Shown here one piece after another: positions 52,595 to 62,053 of a DNA stretch of 64,000 nucleotides. Where the stretch lies: assembly GCA_041583495.1 (NCBI GenBank), contig JBFHFS010000013.1, positions 34,250 through 98,249 on the forward strand, read 5' to 3'. The translations under genes were made by a program, and so were the position numbers. This stretch comes from JBFHFS01 sp041583495 (GTDB lineage: Bacteria > Bacteroidota > Bacteroidia > Bacteroidales > Marinilabiliaceae). The notes below the pieces were generated by a model. The model saw nothing but the letters and a program-made list of their open reading frames with translations. It did no database searches and had not been told where the DNA came from. Positions within the stretch are counted from its first letter, which is position 1, and each line of letters starts with the position of its first letter.

Positions 52595-55213
52595 CTACAA
52601 GCCTGCAATGCGTTTTATCTCATTTAATTTATTTAATGCATCTATTGGGGTAAGATTGTTGATGTCGAGGTTTTTTATTTGATCTCTGATCTGTTTTAGA
52701 ACCGGATCGTCGAGCTGAAAAAAACTGAGTTGGTATCCTTCGCGGTGCTGGGCCAGCTCACCAACAGGTTTGGAAAGCTCCCCTTTGCGGTGGTTGTTTT
52801 CCAGATCGCTTAATATCTTATTGGCTCGTTTTACCACGCTGGGGGGCATACCGGCCATGCGTGCCACATGAATCCCAAAACTGTGTTCACTGCCGCCAGG
52901 GACCAGTTTTCTAAGAAAAATGACCTTATTCTCAAACTCTTTGACAGATACGTTGAAGTTTTTACAACGGTTAAAGGAGGTGGCCATCTCGTTAAGCTCG
53001 TGGTAATGAGTGGCAAAAAGAGTTTTGGCCCGGGCCCGCTTGCTTTCATGGATGTACTCAACGATCGACCAGGCAATGGAGATACCATCGTAGGTGCTGG
53101 TTCCACGGCCCAATTCATCGAACAGAACCAGACTTCTGGGTGATAGGTTATTCAGAATACTGGAGGCCTCATTCATCTCCACCATGAATGTGGATTCACC
53201 CAGTGAGAGGTTGTCGGAGGCCCCCACCCGGGTAAATATCTTGTCAACCACCCCAATGGAGGCGCTCTCGGCGGGAACAAAGCTGCCGATTTGTGCCAGC
53301 AGTACAATCAGGGCGGTTTGCCTGAGAAGAGCTGACTTACCGGCCATGTTGGGCCCGGTTATAATGATGATTTGCTGGGTGTCGTTGTCGAGAAACACAT
53401 CGTTGGGTACATAAACCTCTCCGGGGGGGAGTTGTTTTTCAATTACCGGATGCCGCCCGGCCCGGATGTCGATGGAGTCACTTTCATCGACTACCGGTCG
53501 TACGTATTTGTTCTCGGCTGCCAGGGTGGCAAAACCGATAAGGCAATCGAGCCGTGCCAACAAAACGGCATCCAGCTGAATGGCCGGGATAAATTCGGAT
53601 ACTGCCGCCATTAAGGCATTGTACAATTCAGTTTCCAAAACCAAAATCTTTTCCTCGGCACCCAGAATTTTTTCTTCGTAGTTTTTCAGTTCATCGGTAA
53701 TGTACCGTTCCGCGTTGACCAGCGTTTGTTTGCGGATCCAATCTTCCGGAACCTTATCTTTATGGGCATTGCGCACTTCAATGTAATACCCAAACACATT
53801 GTTAAAACTGATTTTCAGGCTGGGGATTCCGGTGCGCTCGCTTTCGCGTATCTGCAAATCAGCCAAATAGTTTTTTCCTGAATAGGCGATTTTTCGCAAC
53901 TCGTCCAATTCAGCAGAGACCCCTTCGCCAATCACCTTCCCTTTATTTAGGTTGTTGGGCGGATCGCTGTGCATCTCCCGTTGGATGCGTTCCTTGATGG
54001 TGAGGCAGGGATTCAATTGATCTCCAATACGCTTTAGTCCCTCGCTGGAGCTGTTGAGGCATAAATCCTTGATGGGGATAATATTGTCAAAAGCATTCTG
54101 CAGCTGAACCATTTCCCTGGGGGTTAGGCGGCCTGAAGCCACCTTGGAAACCAGACGTTCCAGGTCGCCGATGGGCCGAAGGTACGATTCCAGGTCCATC
54201 TTTAATTCGGGATCCCTGAAGAAGTGTTCCACCACCGATTGACGATCTGTTATGGGTTGAACTTCATTCAGGGGAAGTGCCACCCATCTTTTTAACAACC
54301 GGCTGCCCATGGGGGTCACCGAGCGGTCAATGATGTCGATGAGTGAACGGCCTCCTTCGTTGACCGATCCAAAAAGTTCCAGGTTCCGTATCGTGAACTT
54401 ATCGAGCCAAACGTACTTGGTTTCATCGATACGTGATAGAGTGGTGATATGGGCCAGCTGGTGATGTTGGGTCAAATCCAGATAATGCATGATTGCTCCA
54501 GCAGCCACTACCGCCATTTTCATTTTCTGGACGCCAAAACCTTTTAACGACTTTGTTTGAAAATGTTTAGTCAGTCTATCCGAGGCCGATTCAAGGGTGA
54601 AAACCCAGTCGTCGAGGGCATAGGTGTATTGTTGTGAACCCATCAACTCAACGAAGCCTGTTTTTTTGCTCTTCTCAAAAAGAATCTCTTTGGGTTTGAA
54701 ACCTGAAATCAACTTTTCGACGTGTTCGAGGGGGCCTTCGGTGCAAAGAAATTCACCCGTAGAGATGTCGAGAAAGGCCACCCCGCCATTGTTGCCATCC
54801 AGGTGTACGGCTGCCAAAAAATTATTTTCCCGGTGCTCCAGAATATTGTCACCAATGGCCACCCCGGGTGTCACCAATTCGGTTACCCCTCTCTTGACAA
54901 TGGTTTTGGTCATCTTCGGATCTTCCAGCTGATCGCATACCGCCACGCGTTGCCCGGCTCTCACCAGTTTTGGCAAATAGGTGTCCAGGGCATGATGAGG
55001 AAAGCCGGCCAGTTCAACAAAGGAGGCAGAACCATTGGCCCGGCGTGTTAAGGTAATTCCCAGAATCTTGGCCGCCTTCACGGCATCTTCTGAAAAAGTT
55101 TCATAAAAGTCTCCAACCCGGAACAGTAAGATGGCGTCAGGGTATTTACCCTTAATGCTGTAATACTGTTTCATCAGAGGTGTTTTTACTACGGAAGCTG
55201 GAGGATTTGCCAA
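52595..55213 (-). CDS. mutS: DNA mismatch repair protein MutS
   Basis: 872 residues, standard length. The mismatch-reading FxE motif is in FRVGDFYETF (about 31-40). The connector, lever and clamp domains follow, and the ABC ATPase has IITGPNMAGKSALLRQTALI (Walker A), LGESTFMVEMNEASSIL (signature loop), LVLFDELGRGTSTYDG (Walker B) and ATHYHELNEM. The C-terminal helix-turn-helix dimer region reads LNLTPIDALNKL-like. It scans newly made DNA and recruits MutL. The tRNA pair lies downstream; upstream is a 440-base gap. Confidence 0.98.
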   Translation of the reverse strand: MANPPASVVKTPLMKQYYSIKGKYPDAILLFRVGDFYETFSEDAVKAAKILGITLTRRANGSASFVELAGFPHHALDTYLPKLVRAGQRVAVCDQLEDPKMTKTIVKRGVTELVTPGVAIGDNILEHRENNFLAAVHLDGNNGGVAFLDISTGEFLCTEGPLEHVEKLISGFKPKEILFEKSKKTGFVELMGSQQYTYALDDWVFTLESASDRLTKHFQTKSLKGFGVQKMKMAVVAAGAIMHYLDLTQHHQLAHITTLSRIDETKYVWLDKFTIRNLELFGSVNEGGRSLIDIIDRSVTPMGSRLLKRWVALPLNEVQPITDRQSVVEHFFRDPELKMDLESYLRPIGDLERLVSKVASGRLTPREMVQLQNAFDNIIPIKDLCLNSSSEGLKRIGDQLNPCLTIKERIQREMHSDPPNNLNKGKVIGEGVSAELDELRKIAYSGKNYLADLQIRESERTGIPSLKISFNNVFGYYIEVRNAHKDKVPEDWIRKQTLVNAERYITDELKNYEEKILGAEEKILVLETELYNALMAAVSEFIPAIQLDAVLLARLDCLIGFATLAAENKYVRPVVDESDSIDIRAGRHPVIEKQLPPGEVYVPNDVFLDNDTQQIIIITGPNMAGKSALLRQTALIVLLAQIGSFVPAESASIGVVDKIFTRVGASDNLSLGESTFMVEMNEASSILNNLSPRSLVLFDELGRGTSTYDGISIAWSIVEYIHESKRARAKTLFATHYHELNEMATSFNRCKNFNVSVKEFENKVIFLRKLVPGGSEHSFGIHVARMAGMPPSVVKRANKILSDLENNHRKGELSKPVGELAQHREGYQLSFFQLDDPVLKQIRDQIKNLDINNLTPIDALNKLNEIKRIAGL

Positions 55214-55655
55214 TTTTTTATCTCTTTTGGAATTCGAAATGACTATAACCCAAATGGGGCGACTCGCAAAATAGCCTGGCGAACCGCAACATGTTTTATT
55301 TTGGGGTTAACTTTTTTTTTTTGAGCGATACTGAGTTGCACATTGTTCGCTCAACTTAGGTACAAATATAAAAAGAAATTGGGGACAATTTTTCCTCAGG
55401 ATTTTGAAATGAGCCAATCTATCGATACTTTTATAAGACCGGATTCGAAGTAAAGGCCCTCGTTTTTACATGGAACAGGAGGTTCGATTCATAGTAGAAC
55501 GGAAACTCTTTTGGGATGTGCTGAAAGAGGGTATTCGCCATTTAACAACTTGGCATAAAGTGGGCAGAAGTGTTTTGAGAGGGAGGAAAAGGACTTGTTG
55601 TTTGGCTTGTAAGTGATTGTTTTAAAAATGAATATATAACTAAACTACTTTAGCC
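55214..55655. other. Intergenic region upstream of mutS
   Basis: Contains TATATTTG on the minus strand (complement of 55363-55370), a -7-type match that could drive mutS with a leader of about 145 bases. The hairpin TTGAGCGA (55321-55328) with TCGCTCAA (55347-55354) would lie within that leader. A 48-codon frame at 55470-55616 has no supporting feature. Otherwise I see nothing in it. Confidence 0.35.
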
Positions 55656-55826
55656 ATGAAGGATTTTTTGAAAAATTCAGGTCTTTTATTGATTATTTTA
55701 GCAGTGGTGTTTTTAGCCATTTATGCTTTTCAAGGGATGGTGACCAACACCTACCTGATTTTATCAGGTTTTCTTTTGGTTGGAGGGCTCCTGGCCTACG
55801 TTATTATGCAAAGAGTGATGGATTAG
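55656..55826 (+). CDS. 56-residue membrane protein
   Basis: ATG at 55656 to TAG at 55824-55826, 56 residues. The layout is MKDFLKNSG, a membrane helix (LLLIILAVVFLAIYAF), a short loop QGMVTNTY, a second helix (LILSGFLLVGGLLAYVIM) and a basic tail. This two-helix hairpin with charged ends is typical of real small membrane proteins, and similar ones are widespread in Bacteroidales as unnamed proteins. Its function is unknown. It lies in the gap between divergent mutS and convergent comB. Confidence 0.75.
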   Translation: MKDFLKNSGLLLIILAVVFLAIYAFQGMVTNTYLILSGFLLVGGLLAYVIMQRVMD

Positions 55827-55864
55827 CTTTGGTGGGGAAAGTAGGGCCTCTCTATCTTTCCGGA

Positions 55865-56587
55865 TTATAAAAGCGCCATTCCAATATCAGCCCCTTTCCA
55901 TTGGCAAACCACAGGGAGGATGTCTTTTTCGAAGCAATATTCCAGGTCGGCCAGGTGCCCTTTTGCCTTCAATATCTTGTAGTGTCTTCCCTGGGAGGCT
56001 AAGGTGAGGCGGTTTTGTTGGGTGCTTAAGTGCAGTTGCTTAAGTGCCAGGGCTGCATCGGAACAGGATGCCGACGGGTTATTCCTGAGTAAGAGTTGGG
56101 TGATGTACCCGGCACAAAGCGCATCTTCGATGGTAAAAGCCTCATTACTGCCTGAGCAAAAGAGGGTGATTTTTTCATGCTTTGAAAGATGGGTGGCCAT
56201 GGCCTGTGCATTTAAAAAAGCGGCCACGTAGAGTTCTTTGGCGGTCAAGGCCGAATGAATGGCCCGGGTGCCGTTGGTCGTTGTCATTACCACTGTTTTT
56301 TCCGCTACATTGGCACGGGTATAGTCCAGTGGGCTGTTGCCAAAATCAAAGCCCGGGATGTGGTCGGCATGGCGTTCCCCTCCCAATATTATTTTGGCTG
56401 GATCATTTGTTTTTTTGAGGGCAAACCCTTCCTCCGGGCTTAAAACCGGTAATACACGATGGGCTCCATTGTAAAGTGCCGTCACCATTACAGAGGTGGC
56501 CCGGAGCACATCAATAACCACTACCGTTCGGCCTTCTATTTGTCTGGTGTTGACCTCTCCGGCCGAAAATATGATATCAATATCCAT
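55865..56587 (-). CDS. comB: 2-phosphosulfolactate phosphatase (ComB)
   Basis: 240 residues from the ATG at 56587; an in-frame ATG at 56614 adds nine residues. Family motifs: VVIDVLRATSVMVTALYNGAHRVLPV near the N-terminus, ILGGERHADHIPGFDFGNSP, and VVMTTTNGTRAIHSA. ComB removes phosphate from 2-phosphosulfolactate, a step of coenzyme M synthesis in methanogens. Bacterial members serve sulfolactate formation. In Bacteroidota a link to sulfonolipids has been suspected because they also need C3 sulfonates, but that is inference. No other sulfolactate gene adjoins. Confidence 0.93.
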   Translation of the reverse strand: MDIDIIFSAGEVNTRQIEGRTVVVIDVLRATSVMVTALYNGAHRVLPVLSPEEGFALKKTNDPAKIILGGERHADHIPGFDFGNSPLDYTRANVAEKTVVMTTTNGTRAIHSALTAKELYVAAFLNAQAMATHLSKHEKITLFCSGSNEAFTIEDALCAGYITQLLLRNNPSASCSDAALALKQLHLSTQQNRLTLASQGRHYKILKAKGHLADLEYCFEKDILPVVCQWKGADIGMALL

Positions 56588-56680
56588 TTTTGAGTTATTT
56601 ATTGGCCCGTTCAAATGGGGGTTACGGGCCGTTAACAGGATTGTTTTATGCTCCTGCCCCGGGTTGATGCCCTGTGAATC

Positions 56681-58027
56681 TTAATTATATCTGGTTAACC
56701 ACCTGAATCTGAAAAGCAGAAACGAGCTGATCGAAAATAATCCGATTAAATATCCTCCCCAAATTCCCATGGGACCTATTTTCATATAAAAAGCCAGGAA
56801 CCAACCCGAAGGGAGGGCCAGCAAAAAGTAAGCCGCCATCAACATCATAAAAGGGCGTTTAACGTCTTGCAAGCCACGCAATGCCCCAAGCATAACCACC
56901 TGCAATCCATCAAATATTTGAAAGGCCCCGGCAATGATCATTAAACCCGCCGCAATGTTAATGACCTCCGCGTTTTTAATGAATATGGAGGGGATCAAAT
57001 GGCGAAATACAACAAATAGAATTCCGTTTCCAAGCATAAAAAGGAGGACCAAATGCAAGGAGGCGAACGTGGAGACTCTGAGTGCTTTAGGCTTGTTTTG
57101 TCCAACAAAATGGCTCACCTTTACTGTGGTCGTAGCGGCTAATCCCGATGATATCATAAAGGTAAAACTGGCCAGGCTCAGGACTATCTGATGAGCGGCC
57201 AGCATATTGGCGCCCAGCCAGCCCATCATGATACTGCCCAGACTGAACGAAAGCACTTCGATGAGGTGCTGACCGCCAATAGGCAGGCCAAGCTTCATGA
57301 GCTGCCAGCTGCGCCGAAACGAGAATTCGGAATTGCTTAGATGGTGGTAGGGTTTAAAAAAACGGAACCTTAAATAGGCCCATATAAAAACAGGTGGCAT
57401 CAGTGTGCGGGCTGCCAGCGTGGCATACCCGGCGCCCAAAAGGCCAAGGGCAGGAAACCCCATTTTCCCGAAAATCCATAAGTAGTTTAAAAATATGTTG
57501 AGGGCATTGGCGGCAATGGTGATAACCATGGCGATGCGTGTGTTTCCCAACCCTTCGGCAAATTGTTTGAAGGTGAAAAAAAGGATAAAAGGAATCATCG
57601 AAAAAACCAAAATACGATAATAAGGAATGGCCAGGGTTACCACCTCCTGGGGCTGGCCCATATAGGGCATGAAATAGGAGATGGCCCACAACACGAGTGA
57701 CAGGAACAATCCGGCAACCTGAAACGAGTAAAGGCTCTGCTTGAACCACATGGCCGCATCGTTTTTGTTGTTTCCTCCATAGGCCTTGCCCACCAGGGGG
57801 GTAAGGCCATTAACCATCCCAATGCCAAAAACCATTCCCACGATGAATATCGTGTTGGCGAATGAGGCAGCAGCCAGGGGAACCGCACCCAGCCGGCCAA
57901 CCATCAGATTGTCGGCCAGCACAACTACCATTTGTCCAGCCTGAGCAAGCATGACGGGGATTGCCAGTCTTAAATTGGATTGGTAGTGGGGAATATGTTT
58001 GTGAAAATACCTGACTGTCTTATTCAT
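56681..58027 (-). CDS. MATE-family multidrug/Na+ antiporter
   Basis: 448 residues with twelve predicted membrane helices in two related halves. The N-terminal half starts LRLAIPVMLAQAGQMVVVLADNLMVGRLGAVPLAAASFANTIF, typical of the NorM branch, and the second half repeats LMKLGLPIGGQHLIEVLSFSLGSIMMGWLGANMLAAHQIVLSL. MATE proteins exchange Na+ or H+ for cationic drugs or metabolites. It is co-oriented with the peptide exporter genes upstream (120-base gap), which could be coincidental. Confidence 0.95.
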   Translation of the reverse strand: MNKTVRYFHKHIPHYQSNLRLAIPVMLAQAGQMVVVLADNLMVGRLGAVPLAAASFANTIFIVGMVFGIGMVNGLTPLVGKAYGGNNKNDAAMWFKQSLYSFQVAGLFLSLVLWAISYFMPYMGQPQEVVTLAIPYYRILVFSMIPFILFFTFKQFAEGLGNTRIAMVITIAANALNIFLNYLWIFGKMGFPALGLLGAGYATLAARTLMPPVFIWAYLRFRFFKPYHHLSNSEFSFRRSWQLMKLGLPIGGQHLIEVLSFSLGSIMMGWLGANMLAAHQIVLSLASFTFMISSGLAATTTVKVSHFVGQNKPKALRVSTFASLHLVLLFMLGNGILFVVFRHLIPSIFIKNAEVINIAAGLMIIAGAFQIFDGLQVVMLGALRGLQDVKRPFMMLMAAYFLLALPSGWFLAFYMKIGPMGIWGGYLIGLFSISSFLLFRFRWLTRYN

Positions 58028-58147
58028 AAATGGTTCTATCGGCAGAGGGGATTAAAAAAGGTCAATATATTTATTATACATCCCTTGAACCTCCTCGAAT
58101 CAATGAGCCGGCAAACTTACAATAAAAACACTACTTGCTACATAAAA

Positions 58148-60295
58148 TTAGGATGGGCTAAACTGACCGTCCCACATTTGATGGTACAACCCCTTTTTTT
58201 CAATCAGTTGCTTATGTGTTCCTTCCTCCCAAACGCGGCCTTCGTGTATTACGCAAATTTTATCGGCCAGGGTAATGCTGGTGAGCCGGTGGGCTATTTG
58301 CAGGATGGTTTTGCCTCTTTGGCGCAAAAGGTCCAATACCTCTTTCATCTGAGCTTCCGACCGGGTATCCAGGAAGGAGCTGGATTCATCAAAAATAAAT
58401 ACCTCCGGATCGCGATAGAGCATGCGGGCAATGGCCAGTTTCTGTCGCTGTCCGCCGGAAAGCCTGAGTGCATTCTCGCCCACATCGGTATAGATGCCTT
58501 CAGGAAGCTGATGGATGAAGTTTTTCATTCCCAGGCTGTCGAGAATCGACATCACCTTTTCGTGGTCTATCTCCTCAGTGCCCAGGGTTACATTGTCCAG
58601 AACGGTGCCCTTAAAGAGTTCCAGGTGCTGGGGAACTACCCCGATTACTCTGGCCAGTGAGGAGCGGGTGAGATGTTTCACATCGTGAGGCCCCACGGTG
58701 ATGAGTCCCTTTTCCGGGAAATAAAGACCTTGAACAAGGTAGCCAATGGTTGATTTTCCGGAGCCGGATTCACCCAGCAGGGCGGTTATCTCACCTTTTT
58801 TTATGGTGAGGTTAATGTTGGTGAGTACCTCCTGCTCGGGGGTGTAGGAGAATCCAACGTCTTTAAAACAAATATCATCCGATAAATGGGTTATTTCTAT
58901 TTTGTCCTTGTCGTCACGGCCCTCCAGATCAGTTATTTCGAAGAGCCGGTCAGCTGCTATCAACGCATTTTGAACCACTGAGTTGGTGTGGATCAGATTG
59001 GTGATGGGACCGGTTAAAAAAGCCAATAAGGCAAAAAACGACATCAACTCCCCGGGGGTGAGTTGCTGTTCGAGCACCATGGCTGTACCAGCCCATAATA
59101 CCACGATTGTGGCCAGTCGACTAAGGGAAACAGTGGCGTGCCAGGAAAAGACTCCGTTGCGTGCCGAGCGGAATACCTGATCAAGCAGGGAGAGAAAGCC
59201 TGCCTCCATTCTTGTTTCCATGAGGTTCCCCAGGTCGAGTTGGTTCACAGTCCTAATTGAGGAGAGGGATTCGAATAAATGAGATTCAAAATCGGCGTTG
59301 GCCTCCATCTTCCGCCGTTCTACTTTTTTGTTCAGGAAATTGGTGATAACAAAAACCACACTGTAAAGAGGAATCACGGCGTAGGCAATGAGGGCCAGTT
59401 TCCAGCTGAAGGCTATCATCAGAAGGAAGGCAAAGATGGTAATAAAAATGTCGACCATCCAACCCGTGAGAACCTCATTCAGAAAAACCCGAATTTTAAA
59501 GGCATCATTTACACGTGAAATAATCTCCCCAACTCTGATGGAGTCGAAAAATTTTTGGGGAAGGGTTAATAAATGACGGTAATAGCCTAAAATAAGTCCG
59601 GCGTCAATTTTTTGACCCGTATGGAGTATGAAAAAGGACTTAAAGAGGCCGACGCCCACTTGAATAAACAAGATGACCATCATGGCTATGCTCAGGACAG
59701 TGAGTAAATTGCCATTCCGGTTAAGCATCACGTTGTCGGTGAGTTTTTGCACATATATGGAGGTAGAGAGACCCAATACGGTGAAGATGAGGGCACCTAA
59801 CCCTGCCTGCCACATCACTTTTCCGTGTGGCTTGAGGAGTGTGTAAAATCTTTGCCACTGGGAAGCCTGGTGACTTCCGGGGGTAAAGGATACATCGGGA
59901 ACCAGAAGGATCATAATACCCGTCCATTGGGATTCAAAGTCAGCCATTGACATCCACTGAAAATAGCCCCCCGCAGGGTCCATGATCTTTAATCGGGTTT
60001 TGCTAACCTTATAGACGACGACAAAATGGCCTCCTCCACTTTTTAGTTTCAGATGGGCGATGGCGGGCAGGGGCGTCTCTCCGATTTTTTCGGAAGTTAT
60101 TTGGATCCCCTTTGCACGGAAGCCTAACTTCTCGGCGGCTTTTACCAGGCCGAAGGCCGAAGTGCCAATGGTGCTGGTGCCGGCCAGTTCCCGGACTTTA
60201 AAAATCGGAAGCTTCAACCGATAATAGCGGGCTACCGAGTTGAGGCAAGCTGCGCCACAGTCACTCGAATCCAATTGCCTAACGCGTATCCTCAT
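58148..60295 (-). CDS. Peptidase-containing (C39) ABC exporter
   Basis: 715 residues. Residues 1-130 are a C39 double-glycine peptidase with an intact Cys-His-Asp triad: C13 (LDSSDCGAAC), H90 (GGGHFVVVY) and D106 (IMDPAGG). Six membrane helices follow (about 160-440). The ABC ATPase (about 480-712) has Walker A LLGESGSGKSTIG, signature LRLSGGQRQKLAIARML and Walker B EVFIFDESSSFLD. Such exporters cut a leader after Gly-Gly and pump the peptide to the periplasm or medium. A peptide with such a motif is encoded at 62054-62227, three genes upstream. It overlaps the hlyD-like gene by four bases. Confidence 0.96.
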   Translation of the reverse strand: MRIRVRQLDSSDCGAACLNSVARYYRLKLPIFKVRELAGTSTIGTSAFGLVKAAEKLGFRAKGIQITSEKIGETPLPAIAHLKLKSGGGHFVVVYKVSKTRLKIMDPAGGYFQWMSMADFESQWTGIMILLVPDVSFTPGSHQASQWQRFYTLLKPHGKVMWQAGLGALIFTVLGLSTSIYVQKLTDNVMLNRNGNLLTVLSIAMMVILFIQVGVGLFKSFFILHTGQKIDAGLILGYYRHLLTLPQKFFDSIRVGEIISRVNDAFKIRVFLNEVLTGWMVDIFITIFAFLLMIAFSWKLALIAYAVIPLYSVVFVITNFLNKKVERRKMEANADFESHLFESLSSIRTVNQLDLGNLMETRMEAGFLSLLDQVFRSARNGVFSWHATVSLSRLATIVVLWAGTAMVLEQQLTPGELMSFFALLAFLTGPITNLIHTNSVVQNALIAADRLFEITDLEGRDDKDKIEITHLSDDICFKDVGFSYTPEQEVLTNINLTIKKGEITALLGESGSGKSTIGYLVQGLYFPEKGLITVGPHDVKHLTRSSLARVIGVVPQHLELFKGTVLDNVTLGTEEIDHEKVMSILDSLGMKNFIHQLPEGIYTDVGENALRLSGGQRQKLAIARMLYRDPEVFIFDESSSFLDTRSEAQMKEVLDLLRQRGKTILQIAHRLTSITLADKICVIHEGRVWEEGTHKQLIEKKGLYHQMWDGQFSPS

Positions 60296-61464
60296 GTTGT
60301 TTGTGTCAAAGGATTATCAAAGGGTGCTACTTGCGGATTTAACCAATCATCCATCTTATCAAAGAGCAGCTGAAAAATGGTTCGCTGGGTTACCACAAAT
60401 CGGGCGGTCACGGTCATGCCCTTTTTAATGTTTCCGCGCACTCCATTGCGTAGTTCCAGCCAGTTTTTTGAAGGGTGGCACCATACTTTATAATATACAT
60501 CGTTTCCCATGGTGACCACATCACCTGCAATTTCGGTCAATTGCCCGTCCAAAAGCCCCCATTGGTTGTAGTCGTAGGCATCTATCTGCAGTCTTACAGG
60601 CATCCCGGGTTTGAGTAACCCGATGTCGGAGGGGGATAAAAAACATTCAATTTCTTCGGGCCCTTCGGGGGAGAGGCTGCCTAAAAGGGTTCCTTCGCTC
60701 ACAAAATGGCCGGGCTGGATCCCCTGAAGCGATATCAGGGTGCCGCTCTCAGGGGCGCGGATGAAGTGTCGGGAGATGGTTTCCTGGATTTGTTCGAGCT
60801 GCCCGGCCAACTCATTTATGCTGGTGTTGAGCTCAACATATTGGCTCATCCATTGCTCCAGGTAGGTCTCGTGATGGTTCTCGATGTTCTCCCTGGCCAG
60901 GAGATATTCACTCTCGATGAGTTCAAAGTCGGCTTCAGAGAGCACCTTCTCTGTTAACAAAAAGCGGGCCCTTTGCCAGGCCTTCTCCTTTTGACTAAAG
61001 GTTGTGGAGAGCTGTTGCTCAATTTGTTGGTAAAGCGCCCTGGATTGTTTAAATCTGGAAGTTTTCAACGAATCGGCCACCATCGGTTTTCGCGTCAGCC
61101 AATAGAGGTCGGAGCTGTAATTCTTGTTTAAATCGATTTGTTCCTGCAAAAGGGCGCCCCGGGAAATTAAGGAGGAGTGATCTATCACACAAAGTGTGTC
61201 CCCTTTTTTTACGTTTTCGTTTTCCGAGGCAGCCACCCAAAGAACTTTTCCGGCAACGCCAATTCTGAGCTCGCTGGTATTTCGTCCAGTCTTGACAATT
61301 CCTTTGCCACGAACCGAAACATCTACTCTAACAAAAAGGATCAGGGAAAAAAGCCCTAATGCCAATAAAATAAAAAGCCAGAAGGGTGCATAGGAAACGC
61401 GATGCCGTTTCTCGAAAAAAAACAATGCCCAACTTTTGTCCTTGTTATACCTTGAATGTTCCAT
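60292..61464 (-). CDS. HlyD-family membrane fusion protein
   Basis: 390 residues. A cytosolic N-terminus (FFFEKRHRVSYAPF) leads to one membrane helix (WLFILLALGLFSLILFV, about 29-45), a biotinyl-lipoyl-like half (VRGKGIVKTGRNTSELRIGVAGKVLWVAASENENVKKGDTL), a long coiled-coil hairpin (about 95-215), the second lipoyl half (RAPESGTLISLQGIQPGHFVSEGTLLGSL) and a beta barrel. It links an inner-membrane ABC exporter to an outer-membrane channel (TolC is not in the window). The four-base overlap with the C39 exporter gene shows tight coupling. Confidence 0.94.
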   Translation of the reverse strand: MEHSRYNKDKSWALFFFEKRHRVSYAPFWLFILLALGLFSLILFVRVDVSVRGKGIVKTGRNTSELRIGVAGKVLWVAASENENVKKGDTLCVIDHSSLISRGALLQEQIDLNKNYSSDLYWLTRKPMVADSLKTSRFKQSRALYQQIEQQLSTTFSQKEKAWQRARFLLTEKVLSEADFELIESEYLLARENIENHHETYLEQWMSQYVELNTSINELAGQLEQIQETISRHFIRAPESGTLISLQGIQPGHFVSEGTLLGSLSPEGPEEIECFLSPSDIGLLKPGMPVRLQIDAYDYNQWGLLDGQLTEIAGDVVTMGNDVYYKVWCHPSKNWLELRNGVRGNIKKGMTVTARFVVTQRTIFQLLFDKMDDWLNPQVAPFDNPLTQTT

Positions 61465-61584
61465 AGTTAAAAAATCAGCGTTGAAGCTAATAAAAAATTA
61501 GAAATGGACATGGTATAAATAAACAAATGTCAGGCTTTGTTAGGGGTAAAGGTTAGACAACGGTAAGGGTAAAGACGTTATATG

Positions 61585-61875
61585 TTAAGTTTTTTCTGTT
61601 TTGAATTCTTCAGTGGTTGTTTGCGGTGTTTTCTGAAGTCCCGAATGCCATAAAAAATGGTCGTTTATATAACCCGGTTCCTGAAAGTAAAAGGTTCTCT
61701 CTGCCTTGTTGTAGGCTACGGGAACATTCATTTGTTTCATTGACTGTAAACAATAATAGAGCAACGTTACCGAAATATTCAATTTTTCGGCAAGTTCCTC
61801 AGGAGAACCCGTCTGGTTTGTTCGGATCAACTTCTCAAGGCTTTTTATCGTTTTGAAAAAAACGCCTTCTACCAC
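61585..61875 (-). CDS. Small winged-helix/HTH protein of the peptide locus
   Basis: 96 residues starting at GTG (61873-61875). Residues of about 18-50 form a helix-turn-helix (TGSPEELAEKLNISVTLLYYCLQSMKQM), then a wing-like NVPVAYNKAERTFYFQEPG. The C-terminal ~25 residues are polar. It resembles the short HTH_11-type proteins often found beside Bacteroidota exporters. It lies between the exporter pair (120 bases downstream) and the candidate peptide gene (178 bases upstream), so regulation of the peptide or exporter genes is the natural inference. Confidence 0.75.
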   Translation of the reverse strand: MVEGVFFKTIKSLEKLIRTNQTGSPEELAEKLNISVTLLYYCLQSMKQMNVPVAYNKAERTFYFQEPGYINDHFLWHSGLQKTPQTTTEEFKTEKT

Positions 61876-61915
61876 AAATAAAATTTAAGCAACAAAAAAG
61901 GATTTCGGAAATTGC

Positions 61916-61949
61916 CGGAGAGAACTGAACGGGAATACAATTCTCTCCG
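61916..61949 (-). terminator. Hairpin between peptide gene and HTH gene
   Basis: CGGAGAGAA (61916-61924) and TTCTCTCCG (61941-61949) form a perfect 9-bp stem. On the minus strand a T-rich CCTTTTTTG follows about 15 bases later. It may act as an attenuator, giving more peptide transcript than exporter transcript. Confidence 0.5.
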
Positions 61950-62053
61950 ACACTTTAACTTGGCAATGCAAAAAATGAAAGATTAAAATTTTGGGAATCA
62001 GTTATCAGATGCTACCCACAGATTTTACCTGCCAAAGTGTTTCCGAATATAAT

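Noticed and set aside
55470..55616. 48-codon + strand frame with a CCLAC end
   Set aside because: There is an ATG, but no promoter, no membrane or signal feature and no recognisable motif; most likely chance.
57980..58660. 226-codon + strand frame
   Set aside because: Antisense to the ATPase end of the C39 exporter and the MATE start; no domain, and the minus-strand genes are certain.
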